From Natronobiforma cellulositropha (lineage in GTDB: Archaea > Halobacteriota > Halobacteria > Halobacteriales > Natrialbaceae), in contig NZ_JANZXN010000019.1 of assembly GCF_025629245.1 (NCBI RefSeq), forward strand, positions 51,270 to 115,269: a DNA stretch of 64,000 nt. The letters are read 5' to 3'. Of this stretch, positions 8,489-17,819 are shown one piece after another. A model generated the notes under the pieces. That model saw only the letters and a list, made by a program, of their open reading frames with translations, was not told where the DNA came from and did no database searches. How positions within the stretch are numbered: the stretch's first letter is position 1; each line of letters starts with the position of its first letter. A program made the position numbers and the translations under genes.

Positions 8489-9295
8489 TCACTCGTCAGA
8501 GCGGAGTCGTTCCGTCGTCTCGACGAGCGGGTGGCGTGCGTAATCGACGACCTCGACGTCCTCGAGCGTCTCGAGACCCTCCTTCGCCGCGGTGCGTTCC
8601 ATCCCGAGGTCGATGGCGTGGTCGATGACGATCACGTACGCGTCCATCTCCTCGATGCCGAGACGGTCGGCCGCGAGCATCCGGTGGTGGCCGTCGGCGA
8701 GCAACAGCGTCCCGCCGTTGTCGATGACGACCAGCGGTTCGGCGAGACCGTGCTCGAGTTCGTAGCGCCGTCCCTCGAGTTCGTCGGCGTACACCCGTCC
8801 CTGCGTCGGGATGAGGTCGTAGAGGGCGACCGTACGTCGCTCCTGTGTCAACTCGATGCCGTGGATGTTCTCGAGGGTGCGAACCAGCTTCCCTACCTTT
8901 TCGGGCGTGGCGCGCTCGATCTGGCTGCGGATCACGTCCGCGTTCGAGATGATGCCGACGAGGTTGCCCGCGTCGTCGACGACCGGCAACTTCTGGATAC
9001 CCGACCGTAAGATGACGCGCGCCGCGTCCGTCACCTTCATCTCGGGGTGGGCGACGATGAGGTCCGTCGTCATCACCCTGAAGATCGGGTCCTCGTCGTC
9101 GGCGAGCAACAGGTCGCGGGCGCTGACGAAGCCCTCGACGCGACGCCGGTCACAGACGGGATAGCCGCTGTGGTCGTCACTCGCAGCGATCCGTGAGGCC
9201 ACCTCGCGAACGCTGGCGTCCGGTGATACCGTCATCACGTCACGGGTCATGTACTCGTAGACCTGCGCGTTGGTCCCGCCCGAGACGTCGTTCAT
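8489..9295 (-). CDS. CBS-pair protein with ParB/sulfiredoxin-like domain
   Basis: The 268-residue protein has two CBS motifs (about residues 10-130; YEYMTRDVMTVSP and GNLVGIISNADVI), which in this family bind adenine nucleotides. A ParB/Srx-like domain follows, marked by DGHHRMLAADRLG near residue 200. Such fusions are common in haloarchaea and are thought to be nucleotide-sensing regulators, but the ParB part need not partition DNA. The ATG at 9295 is preferred to an upstream in-frame ATG because the extra 24 residues are basic and unlike the rest. It lies 68 bases after the DHH phosphoesterase gene on the same strand, which may supply or remove the nucleotide it senses; that link is inference. 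Confidence 0.82.
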   Translation of the reverse strand: MNDVSGGTNAQVYEYMTRDVMTVSPDASVREVASRIAASDDHSGYPVCDRRRVEGFVSARDLLLADDEDPIFRVMTTDLIVAHPEMKVTDAARVILRSGIQKLPVVDDAGNLVGIISNADVIRSQIERATPEKVGKLVRTLENIHGIELTQERRTVALYDLIPTQGRVYADELEGRRYELEHGLAEPLVVIDNGGTLLLADGHHRMLAADRLGIEEMDAYVIVIDHAIDLGMERTAAKEGLETLEDVEVVDYARHPLVETTERLRSDE

Positions 9296-9363
9296 ACGAA
9301 CGCCACGCGAGGAACCGTCAAAAGCGTCCCGGCTACCCCGGAATCGGGTCCCGGCGACGCGTC

Positions 9364-10869
9364 TCACTCCGCTCCGGTCTCGGCGTCCGACTCGTAGCCA
9401 TCACCGGGGACGAACAGCCACTCACTCGTCCGACTGTACGCGCCGACGGGCGTCCCGGGACGGGTCTCGATCGCCTCGAAGAACCGGTCCGTGATCACCT
9501 CCTCGACGACGCTCACGATCGAATCGACCTGTTCCTGGTCGTCGACGCCGCCGAGACTGCCGATCTCGAGCTGTGCCCCGGCCATGTCGGTGTGGCCACC
9601 GGCGCTTCCAATCGGATCGAACGCGTCTCTGAGCGTCTCGCCCAGGTCGAACGTCCCGGCGCGCGAACGCGCCGAGATGTAGACCATCTCGTCGAGAAAG
9701 CCGAAGACGAGCGTCGTGTGCACCCCCTCCATGTTCAACAACTGCTCTGCCGCCTGGGGAAGCGCGTCCCGGTCGGTGATGTAGCCCGCACTCGAGGCGA
9801 CGACACCGTCTCGCTGTACGCGCTTTTTGATCGCTCGAGCGACGGTATCGAGGGTCTCACCCTCTATCGTCGGCGTCTCGACCTGCGCCAAGATCCCCTC
9901 GTCGACGGCCGGCAACAGCGTCGCCGCTGCACGGAAGTCCATCGCAGAGACCTCACGGGTGAAGTCGTTCGTGTCGACGCGGATGCCGTAGAGCAACGCG
10001 GTCGCCGTCGTCTGCGAGAACTCGAGACCGAAGCCGTCGATGTACTCGGTCAGAATCGTACTCGTCGCCCCCGCCCGCTCGCGTAAGTCGACGAACTCAC
10101 CGGGGACCGGCCCGCGGGGCGGATGGTGGTCGATGACGACGTCGACGTGCAGTTCCTCGGGTAGCTGGTCGTTCACGCCGGGGCGAGAGTGGTCGACCAG
10201 CGCGAACGAGGAGTACGCCCCCAGCGAGTCCTCGAGACTGAGGTTCCGCAGGTCCAGATCGAGGAGGTTCACCATCGCCCGGTTCTCGTGGTGTGAGATC
10301 TCGCCGTAGTAACACGCCTCGGCCTCCAGTCCGACCGCGGCCGCCAGGTCCGTCAGCGCGACGGCGCTCGCGATGGCGTCCGGATCCGGATTGTCGTGCA
10401 TCACGACCGCGAGCGGTCCCTCGAGTCCCGCGAGGTGGCGGCGCAACGCGAGCGTCTTCGACGCCCCGGCGCTCGAGGTCCGCTCGAGGACGGCCGCCGC
10501 GATCGACCGGCGCGGATCGACGAGACGGTCTGCGAGGCGGCAGATCGCGCGGTGGTGGTCGCCATCCGGATCCTCGCCGGCGTAGGCGACCAGCGACGCC
10601 GCCGGATAGCGCTCGCTCGCCCGCTCGAGCGCGCGTCGGTTCGTCTCCGCCCGGTCACCGGCGACGAGCACGACGGCCGGGTCCTCGACGTCGGCGTAGA
10701 CGTCGGGGTCGGTCGGATCGCCGTACCTCGCCGGAACGTTCTCCTCACGAAGCGTCTCGACGGCGTCCTCGCTATCTGCGACGACGAGTACTCGGCCGTC
10801 ACGCTCGGGGAGTCGCTCGACGATCCGTCGAGCGACCGTGCCACACCCGAGCACGAGCCGAGAAACCAT
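9364..10869 (-). CDS. TrkA-N/DHH family phosphoesterase
   Basis: The 501 residues comprise a TrkA-N (RCK-like) nucleotide-binding domain at 1-120 (VLGCGTVARRIVERL), a DHH domain (about 150-310) with DNPDPDAIAS and VIDHHPPRG, and a DHHA1 domain with GSAGGHTDMAGA near 432. DHH-DHHA1 proteins hydrolyse small oligonucleotides, pAp or cyclic dinucleotides; with a TrkA-N sensor in front, a role in nucleotide second-messenger turnover is plausible. All expected acidic and histidine metal ligands are visible, so it should be active. The substrate cannot be settled from sequence. It leads the two-gene set with the CBS-ParB protein. Confidence 0.87.
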   Translation of the reverse strand: MVSRLVLGCGTVARRIVERLPERDGRVLVVADSEDAVETLREENVPARYGDPTDPDVYADVEDPAVVLVAGDRAETNRRALERASERYPAASLVAYAGEDPDGDHHRAICRLADRLVDPRRSIAAAVLERTSSAGASKTLALRRHLAGLEGPLAVVMHDNPDPDAIASAVALTDLAAAVGLEAEACYYGEISHHENRAMVNLLDLDLRNLSLEDSLGAYSSFALVDHSRPGVNDQLPEELHVDVVIDHHPPRGPVPGEFVDLRERAGATSTILTEYIDGFGLEFSQTTATALLYGIRVDTNDFTREVSAMDFRAAATLLPAVDEGILAQVETPTIEGETLDTVARAIKKRVQRDGVVASSAGYITDRDALPQAAEQLLNMEGVHTTLVFGFLDEMVYISARSRAGTFDLGETLRDAFDPIGSAGGHTDMAGAQLEIGSLGGVDDQEQVDSIVSVVEEVITDRFFEAIETRPGTPVGAYSRTSEWLFVPGDGYESDAETGAE

Positions 10870-11244
10870 ACGAGGCGTTACAACCGAAGCGGGTAAAACC
10901 TACCGACAGCGATCACATTCACCCCAAACTCGAGCGTTTTTGCCGTCGCTCGAGACGGTGGGGGCGGCCGACGGATCGGTCACGAACCGCATCCGAACTC
11001 GAGATGAACTCACGAACCGCCTCCGAATCAGTTCGTACTCGAACAGTAGCGGAAACACCGGGAAGCGTCGACATTGGCGTCAGTAGTGGAGCGCTGACCG
11101 TTGACCTCAGAAGAGCGTCAACCGCGTGGGATGATTACGTAACTGCGAAACCAGGAGGGCACGACTTCTCGTAATCACTGGAACCCACAGCTCGTCATCT
11201 GCACTCAAACAAAAACTTATTGATAATCAATCAGAAATACGACC
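10870..11244. other. Intergenic region, with a doubtful 56-codon frame
   Basis: Between the DHH gene and the small membrane protein there is no convincing gene. A 56-codon frame from ATG 11004 to the stop ending at 11174 on the plus strand ends in VTAKPGGHDFS and could be a small protein or a relic, but I recognise nothing in it. The last 35 bases are AT-rich and contain the palindrome TTGATAATCAA at 11220-11230, which together with the A-run before it is the likely promoter of the small gene at 11245. Confidence 0.4.
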
Positions 11245-11403
11245 GTGAACCAGTCCTCCACACCGATCGTAGGCGTACAATTGACGCTCCTGGGAATGTT
11301 CATCGGGTTGAGTTTCGACAACGACGTGTTCTGGGTCGGCGCACTACTGGTACTCGCTGGCACTGTCGTCGTCGGCAAGCATCTGTTTGCCGACGACGAG
11401 TAA
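11245..11403 (+). CDS. Small two-helix membrane protein (52 aa)
   Basis: A GTG-initiated frame of 52 codons between an AT-rich promoter-like stretch and a TAA. It encodes MNQSSTPIVG, a hydrophobic helix (about 8-23), a short FDNDV turn, a second helix (about 27-43) and the polar end KHLFADDE. Hydrophobicity, the acidic end and the promoter with AAAACTTATTGATAATCAA about 20 bases upstream make it look real, although it is short. I do not recognise the family. Small haloarchaeal membrane proteins of this shape are common and mostly uncharacterised. Confidence 0.6.
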   Translation: MNQSSTPIVGVQLTLLGMFIGLSFDNDVFWVGALLVLAGTVVVGKHLFADDE

Positions 11404-11728
11404 ACGCCGAGACGCCGGACTGGATACTCGTCGGTCACACGAATTATCGTAGCCGCCAACGGTCAGCGCACATCCCCTCGCGACGGGTCGCCCGAAGTCC
11501 GGAACGCCCTTCTGATTTCGGAGATCGCATGCGAGCATGCGCAGATCGTCTCAGTTGTTCGTCGGAGAGACGGCACCATCGTGAGCCGCCACCACGGCTC
11601 GAGGGAGTCGATGTGTACGTGCGGCCTCGAGCAGTCGCCAGTGAGAGAAGTCGAATTGTTCTCGAAGTCGTCCCGGGGACGGCCGGCGGTGTTCGCCGTC
11701 CTCCAATCGAATACGACGTCTGCCCGAT
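11404..11728. other. Intergenic region without a recognisable gene
   Basis: These 325 bases separate the small membrane protein from the convergent 3' end of the complex I-like operon. Open frames here encode Arg/Ser-rich sequence typical of spurious frames in GC-rich DNA. A short palindrome, GCATGCGAGCATGC, lies at about 11527-11540. I see no clear terminator or RNA gene. Confidence 0.5.
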
Positions 11729-13246
11729 CTAGCCGACGAGCATCGCCGCTGCGTCGTAGGCCAGCTCCGCCACGGGACCGAACCCGGGGAGGATGACGAC
11801 GGTCACGACGGCCGCGGCGACGATCGCCGCGTACAGCCCCGCCGGCTGCGTGAGCGTCTCACGCTCGAGGACGGGATCCTCGATCCAGACCGCCTTGACG
11901 AGCCGCGAGTAGTAGTACAGCGACAGGGCGCTGTTGACGACTAACGCGGCGGCGACGACCAACAACGCGGGGTTGACGGTCGCCGCCTCGAGTGCGCCAG
12001 TGAACAGGAAGTACTTGCTCCAGAAGCCGCCGAACGGCGGGATTCCGGCCAGACTGAACATGAAGATCGCCAGCGCAACACAGGCGATCGGTGCCTGTCT
12101 CGCGAGACCGTTGTAGTCTTCGAAGGTGCGCCCGACGCCCCAGTACTCCGCGAGGGCGACGAAGAGGAACGCACCGGTGTTCATGAAGCCGTAGACGAGC
12201 AAGTGCATCATCGCCGCACCGAGGACGAGTTCGCCGCCGTCGACGGTCAACGCGGCGAGTCCGATCAGCGCGTAGCCGGCGTGGCCCACCGAGGAGTACG
12301 CGAGCATGCGCTTGACGTTGTTCTGGGTGGCCGCCGCGAAGTTCCCGACCGTCATGGTGACGATCGCGAGGATGATGAACGCGAGCGCCCAGTCGACGCC
12401 GAAGTCGGTCATCGTCTCGAGCGGGAACGCCGTCGTGAACACGCGGAAGGCGATCACGAACCCGGCGGCTTTCGACGCCGACGAGAGGAACGCCGAGATC
12501 GGAGCGGGTGCCCCCTCGTAGGCCTCGGGTGCCCAGAAGTGGAACGGAACGCTCGCGGTCTTGAACGCGAATCCGGCGATCAGCATCAGGACGCCGACGC
12601 CGAGGAGACCGTTGTACTCGCCGTCTAAGTTCGCCGCGATGGCCTCGAGCTGTAAGTGGCCGGTCGCGCCGTAGACGAGGCTGATCCCGTAGACGAAGAT
12701 CGCAGACGAGAGCGCCCCGATCAGGAAGTACTTCAGCCCGGCCTCGACGCTTCCCTTGTTGTCCTTGAGGATCGCCACCAGCGCGTACGACGGGAGGCTG
12801 GCTAGCTCGAGGGCGATGAAGATCGTCACGAGGCTGTTCGAGGCAGCCATCACGCTCATCCCGGTCGCTGCGAGCAACATGAGCGAGTAGTACTCCGCCT
12901 GGTAGGCGTGATCGCGCATGTAGTCGTAGCTCGCGATGGAGACGAGCGCGGTGACGACCGCGACGACGATCATGAAGAACAGCGCCATCTGGTCGACGAC
13001 GAGCTGGCCGCCGAAGAGGTCGATGGCACCGCCGGTGTCGGGGTGGCCGACGCCCGCTAAGACGTACCAGACGGCGACGCCGAGGGAGGCGAGCGAGCCG
13101 ACCGTCGCGATGCCGGCGACGACCGGCCGGTTGGTCGACCGCGGGTTGATGCTGTCGAAGACGAAGAGGGCGAGCGCCGTCAGTGCGAGTACTAACGCCG
13201 GACCCATCGCCGTCCAGGTCCACTCAGAGAGGTCGAACACAACCAT
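11729..13246 (-). CDS. nuoN: Complex I-like NuoN subunit
   Basis: A 505-residue, roughly 14-helix antiporter-like subunit, last gene of the nuo operon. It shows the family's conserved membrane glutamate and lysine regions, for example IALELASLPSYALVAI (about 145-160) and the KYFLIGALSSAIFVYG stretch after it, plus APEAYEGAP and KRMLAYSSVGHAGY. In complex I, NuoN is one of three proton-pumping subunits related to Mrp antiporters. Its ATG overlaps the nuoM stop as TGATG, indicating translational coupling. Nothing is missing relative to the family length of about 480-500 residues. Confidence 0.95.
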   Translation of the reverse strand: MVVFDLSEWTWTAMGPALVLALTALALFVFDSINPRSTNRPVVAGIATVGSLASLGVAVWYVLAGVGHPDTGGAIDLFGGQLVVDQMALFFMIVVAVVTALVSIASYDYMRDHAYQAEYYSLMLLAATGMSVMAASNSLVTIFIALELASLPSYALVAILKDNKGSVEAGLKYFLIGALSSAIFVYGISLVYGATGHLQLEAIAANLDGEYNGLLGVGVLMLIAGFAFKTASVPFHFWAPEAYEGAPAPISAFLSSASKAAGFVIAFRVFTTAFPLETMTDFGVDWALAFIILAIVTMTVGNFAAATQNNVKRMLAYSSVGHAGYALIGLAALTVDGGELVLGAAMMHLLVYGFMNTGAFLFVALAEYWGVGRTFEDYNGLARQAPIACVALAIFMFSLAGIPPFGGFWSKYFLFTGALEAATVNPALLVVAAALVVNSALSLYYYSRLVKAVWIEDPVLERETLTQPAGLYAAIVAAAVVTVVILPGFGPVAELAYDAAAMLVG

Positions 13247-14778
13247 CAGAAGTCACCTCCGGCGAGGATCGGATCGACCGCATCCGTGATCATCTCGAAG
13301 ATCAGCTCCGGTGCGACGCCGAGGGCGATGATCAGTCCCAGCAGGACGAACATCGGCGCGACGTCGTGCAGCGGTGCGCGGCCGACCTCGTAGTCGGTCT
13401 CGAGTCGGTACGGACCGAACAGGGTGCGCTGCATCGCAAACAGCAGGTAGCCCGCGACGATGACGATGCCGAACATCGCCAGTGCGGTGAAGATCGGCGC
13501 GTACTCGAGCATCGTCGAGTCGAACGCCCCGAAGAAGATGAAGTACTCCGCGGCGAAGCCGGACATCAGCGGCAGCCCCATGTAGCCGAAGGCCCCCGCG
13601 ATGAGGATGCCGACGGCGATGGGCATCTTATCGGCCATGCCGGACATGTCCGTGACCATGCGCGTGTGCGTCGCGTTGTAGATGACGCCGACGGCCATGA
13701 ACATCAGCCCCGAGATCAGCCCGTGGCTGACCATCTGGAAGGTCGCGCCACCGATGCCGAACTGGGTGAACGCGATCAGGCCGAGGATGACGTAGCCCAT
13801 CGACGAGACCGACGAGTAGGCGACGATCCGTTTCAGGTCCGTCTGTGCCAGCGCGAGCATCGCGCCGTAGATGACGCTGATGACCGCGATGGCGGCGATG
13901 GGGATCACGAACGGCTCGATGACGTCCGTGGGGAACATCGTGAAGTTGAACCGGAGCAGCGCGTAGGTCCCCATCTTCAGGAGGACCCCCGCCAGGAGCA
14001 CCGACGCGGGCGTCGGTGCCTCGACGTGTGCGTCCGGCAGCCAGGTGTGAAACGGCACCACTGGCACCTTCACGGCGAAGCCGAGGAACATCGCGACGAA
14101 GGCGAACGACATGAGCGTCGTTCCGGAGACGCCGGCGAACGCACCGGGACCGCCGTCGTGCATCGCGGCCGTGATCTCCGGCAGCGCGAAGCTCGAGACG
14201 GCGTCACCGAGACCGAAGACGAGCGCGATGAACGCCCCGAACATGACGAGCGAGGCCACGTTCGTGTAGATGAAGAACTTGATCGCGGCGTACTTCCGGC
14301 GTGGGCCGCCCCAGATACCGATGAGTAAGTACATCGGGATCAGGACTGCCTCCCAGAAGATGAACCAGAGGAAGAAATCGAGTGCCACGAAGACACCGAT
14401 CAGGTTCGCCTCGATGAAGAGGACCAGTCCGTAGAACTGCGACTCGCGGTCGTCGATCGGCGTCCACGAGCTCATGATCGCGAGCGAGGTGAGCACCGTC
14501 GTCAACACCACGAGCGGGAGGCTGATCCCGTCGAGACCGACGAACCACGAAATCGTGTACTCACCCAGCTGGATCCACTCCATCTGGGACTCGAAAGCGA
14601 GCGTCGAGCCCTCGAGTAAGGCGTTACCACTGCCGTCGAACGCCGTGAACATCCACAGGCTGAGCGCCGCCGGAATCAGGCTGATGGCGAACGCGAGTTT
14701 GCCCGCGATGCGATTCGGCGCGAGGAACGTCACCAGCGCACCGATCAGGGCGACTGCGATCAGAGTCTCGATCATCAT
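13246..14778 (-). CDS. nuoM: Complex I-like NuoM subunit
   Basis: A 510-residue antiporter-like proton-pumping subunit. Diagnostic stretches are the FFLWFIFWEAVLIPMYLLIG helix carrying the conserved glutamate (about 120-140), PFHTWLPDAHVEAPTPAS, and KRIVAYSSVSSMGYVILG. The start at 14778 is chosen because it gives the same ATGA stop/start overlap with nuoL used elsewhere in this operon; an ATG at 14787 is also in frame. It works with NuoL and NuoN in the membrane arm. Confidence 0.95.
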   Translation of the reverse strand: MMIETLIAVALIGALVTFLAPNRIAGKLAFAISLIPAALSLWMFTAFDGSGNALLEGSTLAFESQMEWIQLGEYTISWFVGLDGISLPLVVLTTVLTSLAIMSSWTPIDDRESQFYGLVLFIEANLIGVFVALDFFLWFIFWEAVLIPMYLLIGIWGGPRRKYAAIKFFIYTNVASLVMFGAFIALVFGLGDAVSSFALPEITAAMHDGGPGAFAGVSGTTLMSFAFVAMFLGFAVKVPVVPFHTWLPDAHVEAPTPASVLLAGVLLKMGTYALLRFNFTMFPTDVIEPFVIPIAAIAVISVIYGAMLALAQTDLKRIVAYSSVSSMGYVILGLIAFTQFGIGGATFQMVSHGLISGLMFMAVGVIYNATHTRMVTDMSGMADKMPIAVGILIAGAFGYMGLPLMSGFAAEYFIFFGAFDSTMLEYAPIFTALAMFGIVIVAGYLLFAMQRTLFGPYRLETDYEVGRAPLHDVAPMFVLLGLIIALGVAPELIFEMITDAVDPILAGGDF

Positions 14779-16790
14779 ACGAACCACCCTCCGTAGACCC
14801 CGAAGAAGACGAGTAAGGCGACGAAGCCGAGCACGATCAGTGCCGCGTAGTTCGTCACCACACCCGTCTGGAGTCGTTTCATCCCGCCGCTACCGAAGAG
14901 GCTGACACTCGAGACGCCGTTGACGACGCCGTCGATGACGCTCCCGTCGAAGCGGTCGGCCGCCCGCGCCAGGGGGAGGGTGACCCCCGTGGCGAGCCAG
15001 ACCTGGAACTCGTCCTGGTAGTAGTTGCTGCGCAGTACCTCTCGCGCCTGTCCGAGGTTCTCGGTGTGGGCTTTCGGCTCGGGGACGTTGTAGAGGACGT
15101 AGGCGAGTCCTGCGCCACCGAGTGCGAGACCGAGTGCGAGCACACCAGCCGCGATCAGCGTGATCGTCTCGGAGCCGGCGATGTAGGCCGTCTCGAGACC
15201 CGCCGTCGCGGTGTACTCGCTGTAGAGCAGTCCGTCGACGGCACCGTACTCGCCGTCGAGCCAGTGCTCGAGGAACACGATGTCCACGCCGGTCAGTTTC
15301 GCGACCGGGGCGAGATTGGCGACACCGGCGACGAGTGCGAGTACGCCGAGGACGGCCAGGGGTGCTTTCACGTTCCACCCGAGCGGGTGGGGGTCACGCG
15401 CGGCGTCCGTCCGTGGCTCACCGTGGAAGGTCAGGAAGACCATCCGGAAGGTGTAGAAGCCGGTGAAGAAGACCGCGAGCAGCCCCATCGCGTAGGCGAC
15501 GAGGAAGATCGGTTCCTCGAGACCGAGGATGATGGCGTCGAAGAGAATCTCGTCTTTCGACCAGAAGCCCGAGAACGGGATGATGCCCGCGAGTGCGAGC
15601 GCGCCCGCGAGGAACGTGTAGTAGGTGACGGGCGCTTTGTCCTTGAGTCCGCCCATCTTCCACATGTCCTGTTCGTGGTGCATGAGGATGATGACCGCAC
15701 CCGCACCGAGGAACAGCAGCGCCTTGAAGAAGGCGTGGTTCATGAGGTGGAAGACCCCGGCGACGTAGCCGCCGACACCGAGACCGAGCATCATGTAGCC
15801 GTACTGGCTGATCGTCGAGTACGCCAGCACCTGTTTGATGTCGTCTTTGACGACGCCCATGGTGGCGGCGAAGAGCGCGGTGAACGCCCCGACGAACGCG
15901 ATGATCGCGAGCGCGGTGGGGCTGAGCGCGTAGAAGCCGAACATACGGGCGACGAGGTAGACACCGGCGGCGACCATCGTCGCCGCGTGAATCAGTGCGG
16001 AGACGGTGGTCGGACCCTCCATCGCGTCGGGCAGCCAGGTGTGCAGTGGGAACTGTGCGGACTTGCCGATGACGCCACCGAGGACGAGCAGACCGAGGAT
16101 GGTCACCCAGGTCTCGGCGCTGAAGCCGTGGAAGGTCTCGCCGGCGTCGATGGCACCGGCGGCCGCGTCGACGAACGAGGCGTCGCCCGCGAACGAGAGC
16201 GTGCCGAACGTCGCGCCGATGGCGACGACCCCGAGCAGGAAGAAGTAGTCACCGAAACGGGTGACGAGGAACGCCTTCTTCGCCGCCGAGGGCGCGCTTC
16301 GGGTGCGGAACCAGAAGCCGATCAGCAGGTACGAACAGAGACCCACGAGTTCGAAGAAGATGAACGCCATGAGCAGGTTGTCCGCCATGACGAACGCGAG
16401 CATGCTGAACGTGAACAGGCCGAGTTCGGCGTAGTACCGCCGCAGGCCGGTCTCGCCCTCGTCGTTCATGTAGCCCATACTGAAGACGTGGACTAACAGG
16501 GCGACGAGCGAGACGATCACGAGCATGAGCGCCGACAGCGGGTCGATCAGGATTCCGAAGTGGAACGTGATCTCTTCGCCGATGGCCCAGTCGTAGAGTT
16601 CTTCGTTGTACGCCTCACCGCCGAAGACGGCGACGAGCATCCACAGCGAGAGCGCGAGCGAGCCCGCCGTCGCGAGGATACCCGCGTACGCGCCTTTCTT
16701 CGGCAGATAGTCGCCGAAGAGCAACGCGACGACGAACGCCGCGAGCGGGAGCAGTGCGATTGCCGGAGCGAATTCGAAAGCACCTACCAT
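14775..16790 (-). CDS. nuoL: Complex I-like NuoL subunit
   Basis: At 671 residues this is the largest membrane subunit, with about 16 helices including the long C-terminal amphipathic helix region that braces the membrane arm. Visible signatures are FIFFELVGLCSYLLIGFW, FPLHTWLPDAMEGPTTVSAL and KQVLAYSTISQYGYMMLGLG. It translocates protons together with NuoM and NuoN. The gene starts 1 base after the nuoK stop and its own stop overlaps nuoM, as expected in a tightly packed operon. Confidence 0.96.
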   Translation of the reverse strand: MVGAFEFAPAIALLPLAAFVVALLFGDYLPKKGAYAGILATAGSLALSLWMLVAVFGGEAYNEELYDWAIGEEITFHFGILIDPLSALMLVIVSLVALLVHVFSMGYMNDEGETGLRRYYAELGLFTFSMLAFVMADNLLMAFIFFELVGLCSYLLIGFWFRTRSAPSAAKKAFLVTRFGDYFFLLGVVAIGATFGTLSFAGDASFVDAAAGAIDAGETFHGFSAETWVTILGLLVLGGVIGKSAQFPLHTWLPDAMEGPTTVSALIHAATMVAAGVYLVARMFGFYALSPTALAIIAFVGAFTALFAATMGVVKDDIKQVLAYSTISQYGYMMLGLGVGGYVAGVFHLMNHAFFKALLFLGAGAVIILMHHEQDMWKMGGLKDKAPVTYYTFLAGALALAGIIPFSGFWSKDEILFDAIILGLEEPIFLVAYAMGLLAVFFTGFYTFRMVFLTFHGEPRTDAARDPHPLGWNVKAPLAVLGVLALVAGVANLAPVAKLTGVDIVFLEHWLDGEYGAVDGLLYSEYTATAGLETAYIAGSETITLIAAGVLALGLALGGAGLAYVLYNVPEPKAHTENLGQAREVLRSNYYQDEFQVWLATGVTLPLARAADRFDGSVIDGVVNGVSSVSLFGSGGMKRLQTGVVTNYAALIVLGFVALLVFFGVYGGWFV

Positions 16791-16791
16791 C

Positions 16792-17097
16792 TTACCACCT
16801 CATAGCCGACGGGACCGTCACGTCGACGTCCCGGAAGTTTCGATACAGGACCAGGATGATCCCGAGTCCGACGGCCACCTCGGCCGCTGCGAGTGCCATC
16901 GTAAAGAGCGCGAACACCTGTCCGGTGAGGTTCCCGTGATAGAACGCGAACGCGATCAGGTTGATGTTCGCCGCGTTGAGCATCAACTCGACGGACATCA
17001 GGAACATCAGCGCGTTCCGGCGCGTCAGGACGCCGAAGAGACCGATGCAGAACAGGGCTGCAGAGAGCAGCACGTAGTACTCGATACCGACAGTCAC
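16792..17097 (-). CDS. nuoK: Complex I-like NuoK subunit
   Basis: A 101-residue, three-helix subunit, the normal family length. It contains the glutamate-bearing MFLMSVELMLNAANINLIAF segment and the ALAAAEVAVGLGIILVLYR segment, both in the proton path between the quinone site and the pumps. It overlaps the nuoJ2 stop by four bases (ATGA) and leads directly into nuoL. Confidence 0.95.
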   Translation of the reverse strand: MTVGIEYYVLLSAALFCIGLFGVLTRRNALMFLMSVELMLNAANINLIAFAFYHGNLTGQVFALFTMALAAAEVAVGLGIILVLYRNFRDVDVTVPSAMRW

Positions 17098-17498
17098 GCC
17101 TGCTCACCTCCGTCCGTCGCGGCCGGTCCCGACGAACCGGCGTCCGTACTCGAGTCCGTGCCCGCGTCGGTCCCTGTGCGCGTACTCGAGAGCGCCGTCA
17201 CCATCTCGCCGCCCTCTTCACGCTTGGCGAGGACGAGTGCGGCGTCGAGTGCGGCGTCGAGGACGACCGCTGCGAGCAGGAACGAGACCAGGAACGGTTC
17301 GCTGGGTATCTCCTGGAGGACCTCCATGTCGAACATCGCGTAGCCGATGTTGGCGGTGATGCCGAGGTCGGTGTCGAAGCCGGTCATCTGTCCGAAGCCG
17401 GTGTTCAGCGTCACCGCCGCGAGGAGTCCGAACAGCACGACTGCGAGGACGCCCGGAACGAGGGCCTTCCCGAGTCGGAGCTGTGGGCCTGCTGTCAT
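17094..17498 (-). CDS. nuoJ2: NuoJ C-terminal half as a separate subunit (NuoJ2)
   Basis: A 134-residue protein with two helices (about 14-30 and 72-88) corresponding to the second half of bacterial NuoJ, which in haloarchaea is split into two genes. It ends in a 40-residue Thr/Ser/Gly/Asp-rich low-complexity tail that is not part of the core fold and is probably disordered. It overlaps nuoJ1 upstream and nuoK downstream by ATGA junctions. Assignment rests on position and topology, since this subunit is poorly conserved. Confidence 0.85.
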   Translation of the reverse strand: MTAGPQLRLGKALVPGVLAVVLFGLLAAVTLNTGFGQMTGFDTDLGITANIGYAMFDMEVLQEIPSEPFLVSFLLAAVVLDAALDAALVLAKREEGGEMVTALSSTRTGTDAGTDSSTDAGSSGPAATDGGEQA

Positions 17499-17764
17499 GC
17501 CTGTACCACCTCAGTCTCGTCGCCTTCCGGTTGCGTGAGCATCACGGCGAACGTAATGAGGATGAGAACCCCGCCCACGTAGACGAGGATCTGCATCATG
17601 GCGACGAACTCCGCCGCCAACATCACGTAGTGGACCGCGACGCTCAACAGCGCCACACCCAGCATGAGAGCCGAGTGCCAGGGGTCCTTCAAGAGGACGA
17701 CGCCGATCGCACTGCCCAGCGTTACCGCGGCGAACAGCGCGAACGCGATCAGGTCGTATGTCAT
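17495..17764 (-). CDS. nuoJ1: NuoJ N-terminal half as a separate subunit (NuoJ1)
   Basis: An 89-residue, three-helix protein matching the first half of NuoJ: LIAFALFAAVTLGSAIGVVL, then SALMLGVALLSVAVHYVML, then the conserved EFVAMMQILVYVGGVLILI helix. The split from NuoJ2 is a standard haloarchaeal arrangement rather than a frameshift, because the two genes meet at a clean ATGA. A 55-base gap separates it from nuoI, the only appreciable gap in the operon. Confidence 0.92.
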   Translation of the reverse strand: MTYDLIAFALFAAVTLGSAIGVVLLKDPWHSALMLGVALLSVAVHYVMLAAEFVAMMQILVYVGGVLILITFAVMLTQPEGDETEVVQA

Positions 17765-17819
17765 TGGTTTCTGTCTGGTTGGGTGTGCCCGTTGTCAGCG
17801 TCGGGACGGGCGACCCGCG

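Noticed and set aside
10396..10896. Plus frame opposite the DHH phosphoesterase
   Set aside because: No motif; the antisense gene carries complete DHH and DHHA1 signatures.
11004..11174. 56-codon plus frame as a confident gene
   Set aside because: No family, no clear promoter or ribosome-binding signal; left as a doubtful frame in the intergenic note.
13183..16500. Long plus-strand frames opposite nuoM and nuoL
   Set aside because: They are Arg/Glu/His-rich, show no domain, and lie opposite well-conserved membrane proteins; such antisense frames are expected in GC-rich coding DNA.
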